Below the pieces are notes generated by a model. It worked only from the letters and a program-made list of their open reading frames with translations. It was not told the origin of the DNA and made no database searches. A stretch of 64,000 nt of DNA from Streptomyces sp. SM10. Its GTDB lineage: Bacteria; Actinomycetota; Actinomycetes; Streptomycetales; Streptomycetaceae. Position numbers and translations under genes: made by a program. Where the stretch lies: the NCBI RefSeq assembly GCF_002910915.1, contig NZ_NEUF01000063.1, positions 1-64,000 on the forward strand, given 5' to 3'. Shown piece by piece: positions 25,680-34,332 of this stretch (the stretch's first letter is position 1; each line of letters starts with the position of its first letter).

Positions 25680-26228
25680 CTACTGCTCCACCGTCTCCAC
25701 GATCGGCGGATGGCCGTTCCAGGTGCAGAAGACGGAGACGGTCGCCCCCGACCCGTCGCTGAAGTCCACCCGGATCCACTCCGGCTCCGTCCACACCTGC
25801 ATCGACCAGTTCGGCTCCGGTGTCGCCGAGACCAGCTTCGCCGCGTCGTCCGCCAGCTCCAGGACGACCCTGCCGCCACGCGTCGGGTAGCTCCTCACCT
25901 CGTCGGCGGACTCCGGTGCGGGCGCCGGCTGCTCCGTACGCGGACGTCCGGTGGGCGGGCGGGAGGACGGCGTCCGGGAGGGCCGGGCGGAGGGCGTGGG
26001 ACGGGAGGCCGTGGCACTCGGCGACGGGCTCGGCAGCGCCCGGTGCGTCGAGGACGACACCGGTGCGTCGGTCGTCCGCCCGCTCCGTGCCCCCACCGAG
26101 ATCGGGACGGCACGCGGAGGGTCGTACGCGGTCCCCGACATGACGGTGTGCACACCCCACCACGACAGAGCGACCGCCGCACCCGTGGCGAGCGACCACG
26201 CGATCGCGTGTACGAGTCCTCGTTGCAT
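25680..26228 (-). CDS. membrane-anchored hypothetical protein with Ser/Thr/Pro linker
   Basis: 182 residues from the ATG at 26228; the longer open frame upstream is a shadow of the response-regulator gene. One N-terminal hydrophobic helix (VHAIAWSLATGAAVALSWWG) anchors it. Residues about 45-110 are a Ser/Thr/Pro/Arg-rich linker. The C-terminal part (RVVLELADDAAKLVSATPEP to the end) is a compact extracellular domain with one Cys. It is divergent from the two-component genes, 78 bp away, a position often held by sensor partners, but no function is known. Confidence 0.78.
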   Translation of the reverse strand: MQRGLVHAIAWSLATGAAVALSWWGVHTVMSGTAYDPPRAVPISVGARSGRTTDAPVSSSTHRALPSPSPSATASRPTPSARPSRTPSSRPPTGRPRTEQPAPAPESADEVRSYPTRGGRVVLELADDAAKLVSATPEPNWSMQVWTEPEWIRVDFSDGSGATVSVFCTWNGHPPIVETVEQ

Positions 26229-26306
26229 CGGGCACATCCTGCCGCACCCGGGCCGGTGCTGTCCTGGAGGGGACCCTGTTCCTCCGTATGGGCTACGGTG
26301 CGGCGC

Positions 26307-27017
26307 ATGCCTAGTGTGCTCGTGGTCGAGGACGACCAGTTCGTGCGTTCCGCCCTCATCCGGCACCTGACCGAGGCCTCGCACACCGTGCGGAGCGTCG
26401 GCACCGCGCTCGAGGCGCTGCGCGAGGTCGCGCACTTCCGCTTCGACGTCGTCGTCCTGGACCTCGGGCTGCCCGACCTGGACGGCGCCGAGGCACTGAA
26501 GATGCTGCGCTCCATCACCGACGTACCCGTGATCATCGCCACCGCGCGGGACGACGAGGCCGAGATCGTCAGGCTGCTCAACGACGGCGCCGACGACTAC
26601 CTGACCAAGCCCTTCTCGGTGGAGCACCTCTCCGCCCGCATGGCCGCGGTCCTGCGCCGGACCCGGGGCCCCGGCGCCCAGGCGCCGCCCCCGCGCGTCC
26701 TCCAGGTCGGAGGCCTCTCCATCGACCCGCTGCGGCGCCAGGCGGAACTGGACGGCACGGCCCTGGACCTGACCCGCCGCGAATTCGACCTGCTGGCCTT
26801 CCTCGCGGGCCGCCCCGGTGTCGTCGTCCCGCGCCGTGAGCTGCTGGCCGAGGTCTGGCAGCAGTCCTACGGGGACGACCAGACCATCGACGTCCATCTC
26901 TCCTGGCTGCGCCGGAAACTGGGTGAGACGGCCGCCCGCCCGCGCTATCTGCACACCCTGCGCGGGGTCGGCGTCAAGCTCGAACCGCCGGCGACGGCAC
27001 CGGGCCGGCCCGCGTGA
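26307..27017 (+). CDS. OmpR-family response regulator
   Basis: 236 residues from the ATG at 26307. Receiver domain: acidic pocket VVEDD, phosphoacceptor Asp52 in VVVLDLGLPD, and LTKPF; C-terminal winged helix (about 135-230: LTRREFDLLAFLAGRPG, TIDVHLSWLRRKLGE, LHTLRGVGVKLE). It overlaps the kinase gene by GTGA (4 nt), so the pair is made together. The signal is unknown; the chitinase gene downstream and its 11-bp direct repeats suggest one target. Confidence 0.95.
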   Translation: MPSVLVVEDDQFVRSALIRHLTEASHTVRSVGTALEALREVAHFRFDVVVLDLGLPDLDGAEALKMLRSITDVPVIIATARDDEAEIVRLLNDGADDYLTKPFSVEHLSARMAAVLRRTRGPGAQAPPPRVLQVGGLSIDPLRRQAELDGTALDLTRREFDLLAFLAGRPGVVVPRRELLAEVWQQSYGDDQTIDVHLSWLRRKLGETAARPRYLHTLRGVGVKLEPPATAPGRPA

Positions 27018-28477
27018 GATGGGCCCTGGTCAAGGTCTGCCTGGCCGTCACCGCCATGGTCGTGATCGCCTTCGCCGTACCGCTCGGACTCGTCATCAAG
27101 GAGATGGCGCGCGACCGCGCCTTCTCCGACGCCGAGCGTCAGGCCGCCACCATCGGCCCCACCCTCACCATCACCACCGACCGCGCAGAGCTGACCAAGG
27201 CCGTCCTGTCCACCGAACCCGGCGGCCGGGGACGCCTCGCGGTGCACGTCCCCGCGACCGAACCGGGCGGCTCCCGCCTGGAGATCGGCACCCGGCGCGC
27301 CACCCGTGAGGACCTGGAGACCGTCCGGACGTCGGGGCGCGCCTCCATCGCCGAGGTGCCGGGCGGCTCCACGCTGCTCCAGCCCACGGCGCTCGGGTCC
27401 GGAGGCATCGCCGTCGTCGAGGTGTTCGTGCCCGAGGGCGAGGTCTCCCACGGTGTCGGCACCGCCTGGCTGGTCCTCGCCGGTGTCGGTGTCGCGCTGA
27501 TCGTCGGGTCCGTGGCCGTGGCCGACCGGCTCGGAGTGCGGATGGTGGAGCCGGCCCAGCGCCTCGCGGGTGCGGCCCAGGACCTGGGGGAGGGGAGGCT
27601 GGGGACCAGGGTCCCCGAGGCGGGGCCGACGGAACTGCGCTCCGCCGCGGTCGCGTTCAACTCCATGGCGGACCAGGTGGTCCAGCTGCTGGCCAACGAA
27701 CGGGAGCTCGCCGCCGACCTCTCTCACCGGCTCCGCACCCCGCTGACCGTGCTCCGCCTGAACGCCGCCTCCCTGGGCGAGGGGCCCGCCGCCGAGCAGA
27801 CCAGGGCGGCCGTCGAGCAGTTGGAGCGTGAGGTCGACACGATCATCCGTACGGCGCGGGAGCAGCGCCCGCAGACCCAGGGTGCGCCGTCGGGCGCGGG
27901 CGCCGGGTGCGACGTGTCCGAGGTCGTCAGGGAACGCATGGTGTTCTGGTCGGCGCTGGCCGAGGACGAGGGGCGCACGGTGCGCCTGGCAGGCGTGGAC
28001 CGCACCGTACGGATCCCGGTCGCCCGGCCCGAACTTGCCGCCTCACTCGACGCGTTGCTCGGCAACGTCTTCCGGCACACCCCGGAGGGCACCGCCTTCG
28101 CCGTGGACGTGCACCACAGCGGCGACGCGGTACTCGTCCTGGTCTCGGACGCCGGACCGGGGATTGCCGATCCGGAATCCGCCCTGGCCCGGGGAGCCAG
28201 CGGACGTGACGGAGCGAAGAGCGCGGTGGGTTCGACCGGCCTCGGCCTCGACATCGTCCGCAGGGTCGCCGAATCCACCGGCGGTGACCTGCGGATCGGG
28301 CGCTCCGTGCTCGGCGGCACGGAGGTGCGCATCTGGATAGGGCTCGACGGCGGCCCCGGTGAGCGTGCGCGCCGCGGGCACCGGGTGGGACGGCGGAGAG
28401 GAAGGCGAGGACCGCGGGTCGCCAAGGCACGGAGCGCGGAGTTCCGCGGCAGCCCCGGAAACGGCCCGCATCTTTAA
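27014..28477 (+). CDS. sensor histidine kinase
   Basis: 487 residues from the GTG at 27014. A first membrane helix (VCLAVTAMVVIAFAVPLGLV), an extracytoplasmic sensor region to about residue 150, a second helix (TAWLVLAGVGVALIVGSVAV), a HAMP linker, and the dimerisation helix with phosphoacceptor His238 (DLSHRLRTPLTVLRL). The ATPase domain has the N box ALLGNVFRHTPEGTA and the G boxes DAGPGI and STGLGLDIVRRV. The last 40 residues are basic (RRGHRVGRRRGRRGPRVAK), which is unusual and may be a low-complexity tail. Partner of the overlapping response regulator. Confidence 0.95.
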   Translation: MRWALVKVCLAVTAMVVIAFAVPLGLVIKEMARDRAFSDAERQAATIGPTLTITTDRAELTKAVLSTEPGGRGRLAVHVPATEPGGSRLEIGTRRATREDLETVRTSGRASIAEVPGGSTLLQPTALGSGGIAVVEVFVPEGEVSHGVGTAWLVLAGVGVALIVGSVAVADRLGVRMVEPAQRLAGAAQDLGEGRLGTRVPEAGPTELRSAAVAFNSMADQVVQLLANERELAADLSHRLRTPLTVLRLNAASLGEGPAAEQTRAAVEQLEREVDTIIRTAREQRPQTQGAPSGAGAGCDVSEVVRERMVFWSALAEDEGRTVRLAGVDRTVRIPVARPELAASLDALLGNVFRHTPEGTAFAVDVHHSGDAVLVLVSDAGPGIADPESALARGASGRDGAKSAVGSTGLGLDIVRRVAESTGGDLRIGRSVLGGTEVRIWIGLDGGPGERARRGHRVGRRRGRRGPRVAKARSAEFRGSPGNGPHL

Positions 28478-28493
28478 CCGGTGCCGATGCCCT

Positions 28494-28511
28494 CCTTAAG
28501 CGAACCCTAAG
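28494..28511 (+). promoter_or_regulatory. 11-bp direct repeat, candidate response-regulator site
   Basis: CCTTAAG (28494-28500) and CCCTAAG (28505-28511) start exactly 11 bp apart, the spacing bound side by side by OmpR-type regulators. It lies between the kinase gene and the chitinase, about 100 bp before the chitinase start. Confidence 0.45.
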
Positions 28512-28609
28512 AACACCGGCCCACGTCCCATGAGTACCTTTTGCCCGGTCGGCGGCGGCTAGCGTGCAGACGCAATCACCACCCCCGGCAGGACAGAGGC
28601 AGGAACGCG

Positions 28610-30085
28610 ATGGGCACCAGCACGCACCGCCGCAGGATGAGCACCCGCACGAGGACGGTCGGCGCCCTCGTCGCCGCGGCGGTCGTCGGCGGCACGGTCC
28701 TCACGCTCACGGGCACGGCGCAGGCGGCCGCCGTCGGCGCCACCTACACCCGGGCGAGCGGCTGGACCGGGGGATACACCGGGCAGTACGTCGTCTCGAA
28801 CGACACCGGGACGGTCCAGTCCGGCTGGACGCTCGAATTCGACCTGCCCGGGGGCACGAAGATCGACTCGCTCTGGAACGGTGAGTACACCGTCAGCGGC
28901 AACCACGTCACCGTGAAGCCGGTGAGCTGGAACAAGGACATCGCCCCGGGCGGGTCCGTGACGGTCGGCTTCGTCACCGCGTCCTCCGGAACCGCCGCCG
29001 ATCCGGAGGGCTGTCTCATCAACGACGCCGCCTGCTCCGCGGACGGCGGCGCCACACCCGAACCGAGCGGACGCCCGACCGGAACGCCGGCGCCCACCTC
29101 CACCCCCAGCTCCACGCCGACGCCCCAGGAGAGCGCCACGGCCGCACCGTCACCGACGGCCGAGCCCTCCGGGGCCCCCGGCGGGACGGCCGGCGGGGCA
29201 GGGTTCGCCCCCTACGTCGACACCTCCCTCCACCCCGCCTACGACCTGCTGGACACGGCGTCCAGGACGGGCGTCAAGGAGTTCAACCTGGCGTTCATCA
29301 CCTCGGGCGGCAGCTGCGCCCCGCTGTGGGGCGGCGTCACGGGACTCGCCGACGACAAGGTGGCCTCCCAGATCGCCGCGCTGCGGGCCGAAGGCGGTGA
29401 CGTACGGGTCTCCTTCGGCGGAGCCGCCGGCGCCGAGCTCGCGCTGCACTGCTCCTCCGCGGCGGAGCTCGCCACGGCGTACGGCAAGGTCATCGACGCG
29501 TACGGGCTGACCAAGGTGGACTTCGACATCGAGGGCGGCGCGCTGCCCGACACGGCGGCGAACACCCGCCGCTCCCGGGCCATCGCCCGGCTCCAGGAGG
29601 AACACCCCGGGCTGGACGTCTCCTTCACGCTTCCGGTGATGCCGGAGGGCCTGACCCAGCCCGGCGTGGACCTGATCGCGGACGCGAAGGAGAACGGTGT
29701 AGCGATCGCCGCCGTCAACGTCATGGCGATGGACTACGGGCCCTCGTACAGCGGCGACATGGGCGATTACGCCACCCAGGCGGCCACCGCCACGCAGGCC
29801 CAGATCAAGGGCGTGCTCGGGCTCTCGGACACGGCGGCCTGGAGGACGGTCGCGGTCACCCCGATGATCGGCGTGAACGACGTGGCCACCGAGATCTTCA
29901 CCGTCGAGGACGCCACCCAACTGGTGAAGTTCGCGCAGGAGAAGGGCGTCGGCCGGCTGGCGATGTGGTCCGGCACACGGGACGCGCAGTGCGCGGGCGG
30001 CGCGCGGCCGACCGCGGACGCGACCTGCAGTTCGATCGTCCAGGAACCGCTGGCCTTCACCAAGGCGTTCGGCGCCTTCGGCTAG
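28610..30085 (+). CDS. secreted GH18 chitinase with family-2-type binding module
   Basis: 491 residues from the ATG at 28610 (AGGA 5 nt upstream). Signal peptide to about residue 39 (TGTAQA). Residues about 40-130 form a CBM2-type beta module (GWTGGYTGQYVVSNDTGTVQ, GWTLEFDLPGGTKIDSLWNG), followed by a Pro/Thr/Ser linker (145-195) and a GH18 barrel. The catalytic motif is KVDFDIEGG with Glu308 as acid, so it should cut chitin by the substrate-assisted retaining route. It lies 132 bp after the histidine kinase gene in the same direction, recalling chitinase genes that follow their own two-component system. No DasR-type site was seen upstream. Confidence 0.92.
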   Translation: MGTSTHRRRMSTRTRTVGALVAAAVVGGTVLTLTGTAQAAAVGATYTRASGWTGGYTGQYVVSNDTGTVQSGWTLEFDLPGGTKIDSLWNGEYTVSGNHVTVKPVSWNKDIAPGGSVTVGFVTASSGTAADPEGCLINDAACSADGGATPEPSGRPTGTPAPTSTPSSTPTPQESATAAPSPTAEPSGAPGGTAGGAGFAPYVDTSLHPAYDLLDTASRTGVKEFNLAFITSGGSCAPLWGGVTGLADDKVASQIAALRAEGGDVRVSFGGAAGAELALHCSSAAELATAYGKVIDAYGLTKVDFDIEGGALPDTAANTRRSRAIARLQEEHPGLDVSFTLPVMPEGLTQPGVDLIADAKENGVAIAAVNVMAMDYGPSYSGDMGDYATQAATATQAQIKGVLGLSDTAAWRTVAVTPMIGVNDVATEIFTVEDATQLVKFAQEKGVGRLAMWSGTRDAQCAGGARPTADATCSSIVQEPLAFTKAFGAFG

Positions 30086-30103
30086 CCGGCACCTCCCCGA
30101 CCC

Positions 30104-30151
30104 GCGCGCCCCGGCCGGCCCCACATCCCCCCACACCCGGCCGGGGCGCGC
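30104..30151 (+). terminator. terminator after the chitinase gene
   Basis: A perfect 15-bp G/C stem (30104-30118 with 30137-30151) around an 18-nt loop, 19 bp past the stop codon. Confidence 0.6.
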
Positions 30152-30540
30152 GCCCCTGTGCGCGCGCCCCCGGGATCGGCCCCGGTACCCGCGGCCGGCC
30201 CCCTCCCGCCCGTAGGCGGAACCGCCCGGCCGCTCGGTGGACTTCGGGGAAAGAACACGGAAGCGCCCCGCAGGCCCCCCGCGCACCTCCGCAGGGCCCC
30301 GCCCCGTTCATCTTCCGGCGGGCGTCCCCCGGCCCGCCGCACCGGTCCGCACATTCGCGCCGAGCGCCGGTCGTGGGACGGGGCGGCGGGGCCATCTCCG
30401 GCCTCAACAGCCCCTGACCTGGGCAGACTCGAACTCCCGCACGTGGCGCATGCAGGGCGTGCCGGTTAACGCAAGCCCCCTGCCGGACACGGTCACGTGA
30501 CTTGCAGGACACACTCGGGCAACGGAAGCGTCTTCAACTC
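30152..30540. other. gene-free region upstream of cebE
   Basis: About 390 bp of C-rich sequence. A stretch near 30425-30445 resembles a reversed tRNA T-arm, but no full tRNA could be folded. No coding frame with support. Confidence 0.4.
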
Positions 30541-30570
30541 TTGACACCCACCCCCTTGAGGCAGCAATCT
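30541..30570 (+). promoter_or_regulatory. predicted cebE promoter
   Basis: A perfect -35 hexamer TTGACA at 30541-30546 with an 18-bp spacer to CAATCT at 30565-30570. The CebR operator starts 16 bp after this -10 element, so a bound repressor would cover the start of transcription. Confidence 0.55.
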
Positions 30571-30585
30571 TCCGGCATCAGCGCA

Positions 30586-30599
30586 TGGGAGCGCTCCCA
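30586..30599. promoter_or_regulatory. CebR operator upstream of cebE
   Basis: Perfect 14-bp palindrome TGGGAGCGCTCCCA (16 bp if the flanking A/T pair is counted), the published CebR box sequence, located 135 bp before the cebE start. Confidence 0.93.
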
Positions 30600-30733
30600 T
30601 ATCGAACGAGGTTTTTCGCTCGTACGGGGACGGCACCGCCCATGTCCTCTCCGTACCACTGGCACCCGCACCCACCAGCGCGTATACCGAGCCGATCGAA
30701 CGCCAGTCCCACCCTGGAACAAGGAGTAGTGGA

Positions 30734-32056
30734 ATGCGCATCACCCGCACCGTCGCAGGTCGAAGCCGCAGAACCGCCGTCATGGTCACCACGGGCCTCA
30801 CGGCCAGCGCCCTTCTGCTGACCGGCTGCAGTGACTCGGGCTCGGACTCCGACGAGGCCGACGCCAACGGGAACATCACCCTCACCGTGGCCGACTTCGG
30901 ACAGTTCGGCTACAAGGAGGCGGGGCTCTTCGAGAAGTACCACGAGCTCCACCCGAACATCACGGTCAAGGAAAACGTCACGGCCGAGGAGAAGGTCTAC
31001 TACCCCAAGTTCCTCCAGCAGCTCAACACGGGCAGTGGTCTGGCCGATGTGCAGGGCATCGAGGTCGGCCGCGCCAAGGAGCTCGTCGACACCAAGGCGG
31101 ACGCCTTCGTCGACCTGGCCAAGGTCATCGACACCGACCAGTGGGTGAACTGGAAGGCGCTGCAGGCGAGCACCGACGAGGGCAAGGTCATAGGCGCCGG
31201 CACCGACATCGGCCCGATGTCGATCTGCTACCGCCGCGACCTGTTCGAGCAGGCCGGCCTGCCGGCCGACCGCGAGGAAGTCGCCGCGAAGTACGCCGGC
31301 GGGTGGGAGGACTACCTCAAGCTCGGTGAGGCGTACAGGGCGAAGGCGCCCAAGGGCACCTTCTTCATGGACTCCGCCAGCGCCATGTACAACGGCGTGG
31401 TCAGCTCCGCCTCGGAGCAGTACTACTCCAAGAGCGGCGAGGCGATCTACAAGGACAGCGCCGGCGTCGAGGCGGGCTGGAAGCTCGCCACCGAGGCCGT
31501 GGACAAGAAGCTGACCCAGGGCCTGGCCCAGTTCGGCACCCCGTGGCAGGCGGCCCTGCGCAAGGGCACCGTCGCCACCGTGGCCTGCCCCGCGTGGATG
31601 GCCGCGCAGATCTCCACGTACGCCGGTGACGAGTTCAAGGGCAAGTGGGACATCGCCCGTGCCCCGGGCGACACCGCGGCCAACTGGGGCGGCTCCTTCC
31701 TCTCCGTGCCCGCCAAGGGGAAGCACGTCAAGGAGGCCGGTGAGCTCGTCAAGTGGCTGACCGCCCCCGAGCAGCAGGCCGCCGTCTTCAAGGCCGTCGG
31801 TGTCTTCCCGTCGAACAAGGGCGCCTACGAGCTCCCCGACGTCAAGAGCGCCAAGCTCCCGTACTTCAACGACGCCCCGATCGGTGAGATCTACGCCGAA
31901 GAGGCGAAGGTCATCCCGGCGGCCGTGCTCGGCCCGAAGGACGGCGTCATCAAGGACACCATCTCCACCCAGATCAACAACATGGAGCAGCGTGGCACCG
32001 AGCCGGACAAGGCCTGGGACGACGCCATGGACGCCATCGACAAGGTGATCGGCTGA
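30734..32056 (+). CDS. cebE: cellobiose/cellotriose ABC transporter substrate-binding lipoprotein
   Basis: 440 residues from the ATG at 30734, with AAGGAG upstream. The signal peptide ends in the lipobox LLLTGC, giving a lipid-anchored receptor. The family-1 sugar-binding fold is seen in VADFGQFGYKEAGLFEKYHE, NTGSGLADVQGIEVGR and PAWMAAQISTYAGDEFKGKW. In Streptomyces CebE captures cellobiose and cellotriose outside the cell; CebF and CebG follow and BglC cleaves the imported sugar. The operator and gene order support the assignment. The large hairpin after its stop probably protects or limits its mRNA, so the receptor is made in excess. Confidence 0.94.
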   Translation: MRITRTVAGRSRRTAVMVTTGLTASALLLTGCSDSGSDSDEADANGNITLTVADFGQFGYKEAGLFEKYHELHPNITVKENVTAEEKVYYPKFLQQLNTGSGLADVQGIEVGRAKELVDTKADAFVDLAKVIDTDQWVNWKALQASTDEGKVIGAGTDIGPMSICYRRDLFEQAGLPADREEVAAKYAGGWEDYLKLGEAYRAKAPKGTFFMDSASAMYNGVVSSASEQYYSKSGEAIYKDSAGVEAGWKLATEAVDKKLTQGLAQFGTPWQAALRKGTVATVACPAWMAAQISTYAGDEFKGKWDIARAPGDTAANWGGSFLSVPAKGKHVKEAGELVKWLTAPEQQAAVFKAVGVFPSNKGAYELPDVKSAKLPYFNDAPIGEIYAEEAKVIPAAVLGPKDGVIKDTISTQINNMEQRGTEPDKAWDDAMDAIDKVIG

Positions 32057-32061
32057 TCCTC

Positions 32062-32114
32062 ACCGGTGCGGGCCGCCGGGGCGCTCGAACGCGCCCCGGC
32101 CGGCCCGCACCGGT
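32062..32114 (+). terminator. long intercistronic hairpin between cebE and cebF
   Basis: A stem of 23 pairs with one bulged base (32062-32084 with 32091-32114) and a 6-nt loop, 5 bp after the cebE stop. It is likely a partial terminator or mRNA-stabilising stem, since cebF and cebG must still be expressed. Confidence 0.8.
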
Positions 32115-32227
32115 GCCGGTTCCCCTCTGCGGTACCGCGCACCTTCTCCGACACCTCCGCCGGGCCCGACCCGAGGCCCGGCCTTGCCCCTGCGGTGTCG
32201 GCACACCCCAGGGAAGGACTCCCACCT

Positions 32228-33226
32228 GTGGCAACGACCACCCCCACCCGTGGCGCACACGGCTCCCGGCCCAGCCGCCGGGCCCCGAAGCCCATGACCC
32301 CCGCCCGCCAGGCCTGGCGCAGCCGGCTGTGGCGTTTCGACGACAAGGCGTCGCCGTACGCCTACATCGCGCCCTTCTTCCTCGTCTTCGGGGCCTTCGG
32401 GCTCTACCCGCTGATCTACACCGGTTGGATCGCCCTCCACCGCGTGGAGATGACCAACCTCGACCAGATGGACTGGGTCGGCTGGGAGAACTTCAGCAAC
32501 ATCCTCCAGGACTCCGAGTTCTGGACCGCGGTCACCAACACCTTCGTCATCGGCGTCATCTCGACCGTGCCGCAGCTGATGATGGCGCTCGGCCTGGCCC
32601 ACCTGCTGAACTACAAGCTGAGGGCCAGCACCTTCTGGCGCACCGTGATCCTCACGCCCTACGCCACCTCCGTGGCCTCGGCGGCGCTGGTCTTCGCCCT
32701 GGTCTTCCGGGCCGACGGCGGCCTGCTGAACTGGGTCCTCGGCTTCTTCGGCGCCGGTGAGACGAACTGGGCGAACGGCCACTGGACCTCCAACATCGCC
32801 ATCGCCGTGATCGTGATCTGGCGCTGGACGGGCTACAACACGCTGATCTACCTGGCCGCGATGCAGGCCGTCCCGTCCGACCTCTACGAGGCGGCCTCGC
32901 TCGACGGCGCCTCGCGCTGGCAGCAGTTCCGCAACGTGACGATTCCCTCGCTCCGGCCGACGATCCTCTTCACGATCGTCATCTCGACCATCGGGTCCAT
33001 GCAGCTCTTCGGGGAGCCGCTGCTGCTCGAAGGCGGCCCGATCGGAGCGCAGGGCGGCACCGAGAACCAGTACGAGACGCTCAGCATCTACCTCTACAAC
33101 TACGGCTGGAACCTCGGACACCTCGGTCCGGCCGCCGCAGTCGCCTGGGCCATGCTCGTCCTGCTGCTGCTCATAGCCGCGATCAACTGGCTCGTCGGGC
33201 GCCTCGCGCGCAAGACCGCGGCCTGA
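32228..33226 (+). CDS. cebF: cellobiose ABC transporter permease
   Basis: 332 residues from the GTG at 32228, with GGAAGGA upstream; the longer frame includes the cebE-cebF hairpin and is rejected. After a short basic leader there are six hydrophobic segments of a MalF-type permease ([41 protein letters not shown]). The coupling loop is [20 protein letters not shown], the EAA motif contacting the ATPase. No ATPase gene is present here; Streptomyces ceb transporters use the shared ATPase MsiK encoded elsewhere. Confidence 0.93.
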   Translation: MATTTPTRGAHGSRPSRRAPKPMTPARQAWRSRLWRFDDKASPYAYIAPFFLVFGAFGLYPLIYTGWIALHRVEMTNLDQMDWVGWENFSNILQDSEFWTAVTNTFVIGVISTVPQLMMALGLAHLLNYKLRASTFWRTVILTPYATSVASAALVFALVFRADGGLLNWVLGFFGAGETNWANGHWTSNIAIAVIVIWRWTGYNTLIYLAAMQAVPSDLYEAASLDGASRWQQFRNVTIPSLRPTILFTIVISTIGSMQLFGEPLLLEGGPIGAQGGTENQYETLSIYLYNYGWNLGHLGPAAAVAWAMLVLLLLIAAINWLVGRLARKTAA

Positions 33227-33241
33227 CGGGGAGCGATAACC

Positions 33242-34165
33242 ATGACCACCACCAGCACCGTCACCGCCCCGGACCGCCGCCGCGTCTCCAAGGCGGCCGT
33301 CCGCGACGAACCGCCGCGCCGCCGGCGCTTCAAGCCCGGAGCAGGACGCCAGCACCACGCCGGCCCCTTCGCCTACGTCGCCCTCGCCGTCGTCGGCCTC
33401 GGCTCGCTCTTCCCGCTGTACTGGACGCTCGTGGCCGCGTCCCGCACCCAGGACGAGGTACTGGACACCACGCCGCCGCTGATCCCGGGCGGCAACCTCT
33501 TCAACAACCTCCAGACGGCCTGGGAACAGGCCAACCTGGGCAAGGCGATCGTCAACACGGTGATCGTCTCCGCCAGCATCACCCTGGCGACCCTGTTCTT
33601 CTGCACCCTGGCCGGCTACGCCTTCGCCAAGATGCGCTTCAGGGGCCGCGGCGCGCTGATGACCATGGTCATCGCGACGCTGACGATCCCCCCGCAGCTC
33701 AGCGTCGTCCCCCTGTTCATGATGATGTCCGACATCGGCTGGGGCGGTCAGCTGGAGTCGGTGATCTTCCCGACCCTGGTCAGCGCCTTCGGTGTGTTCT
33801 TCATGCGCCAGTACCTCCTGGAGGCGCTGCCGTACGAACTCATCGAGGCGGGCCGGGTGGACGGGGCGAACAACCTCCGCATCGTGTGGAGCATCGTCCT
33901 TCCCGTCGCCCGCCCGGCGATGATGGTGCTCGGGATGCTCACCTTCGTCCAGGCCTGGAACGACTTCTTCTGGCCCTACCTCGCACTGAACCAGCAGAAC
34001 CCCACGCTCCAGGTCGCGCTCGGCCAGCTGAGCGCGTCCTACGTGCCGGACCAGAGCATCGTCATGGCGGGCGCGCTGATCAGCACCCTGCCGCTGCTCG
34101 TCGTCTTCGTGATCTTCGGCAAGCAGATCGTCGGAGGAATCATGTCCGGCGCCGTCAAGGGCTGA
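33242..34165 (+). CDS. cebG: cellobiose ABC transporter permease
   Basis: 307 residues from the ATG at 33242, 16 nt after cebF, with GGGGAG upstream. A basic N-terminus ([16 protein letters not shown]) precedes six segments of a MalG-type permease ([36 protein letters not shown]). The EAA loop is [20 protein letters not shown]. It forms the channel with CebF. The 167 bp after it hold the bglC leader and a CebR operator. Confidence 0.93.
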   Translation: MTTTSTVTAPDRRRVSKAAVRDEPPRRRRFKPGAGRQHHAGPFAYVALAVVGLGSLFPLYWTLVAASRTQDEVLDTTPPLIPGGNLFNNLQTAWEQANLGKAIVNTVIVSASITLATLFFCTLAGYAFAKMRFRGRGALMTMVIATLTIPPQLSVVPLFMMMSDIGWGGQLESVIFPTLVSAFGVFFMRQYLLEALPYELIEAGRVDGANNLRIVWSIVLPVARPAMMVLGMLTFVQAWNDFFWPYLALNQQNPTLQVALGQLSASYVPDQSIVMAGALISTLPLLVVFVIFGKQIVGGIMSGAVKG

Positions 34166-34317
34166 CCCCCGTCCGCCGCACCACCCGGCCCGCCGCACAC
34201 CCCGGTCCGACCCCGGCCCCGCGGTCCCCGCCCGGTTCGCGTCCCGTACGGCCTGCACCTGACCCCAGGCCGTACGGGCGCCGTGGCCCCGCACTTCCTG
34301 CCCTGTCCCTCCACCCA

Positions 34318-34331
34318 TGGGAGCGCTCCCG
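34318..34331. promoter_or_regulatory. CebR operator abutting the bglC start codon
   Basis: TGGGAGCGCTCCCG, one base from the perfect palindrome, ends one base before the bglC ATG at 34333. A repressor here would block transcript elongation or a start site within the operator. Confidence 0.88.
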
Positions 34332-34332
34332 C

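Noticed and set aside
30420..30480. tRNA-like T-arm sequence in the cebE upstream region
   Set aside because: Only a T-arm-like piece with a mismatch is seen; no acceptor, D-arm and anticodon arm could be folded around it.
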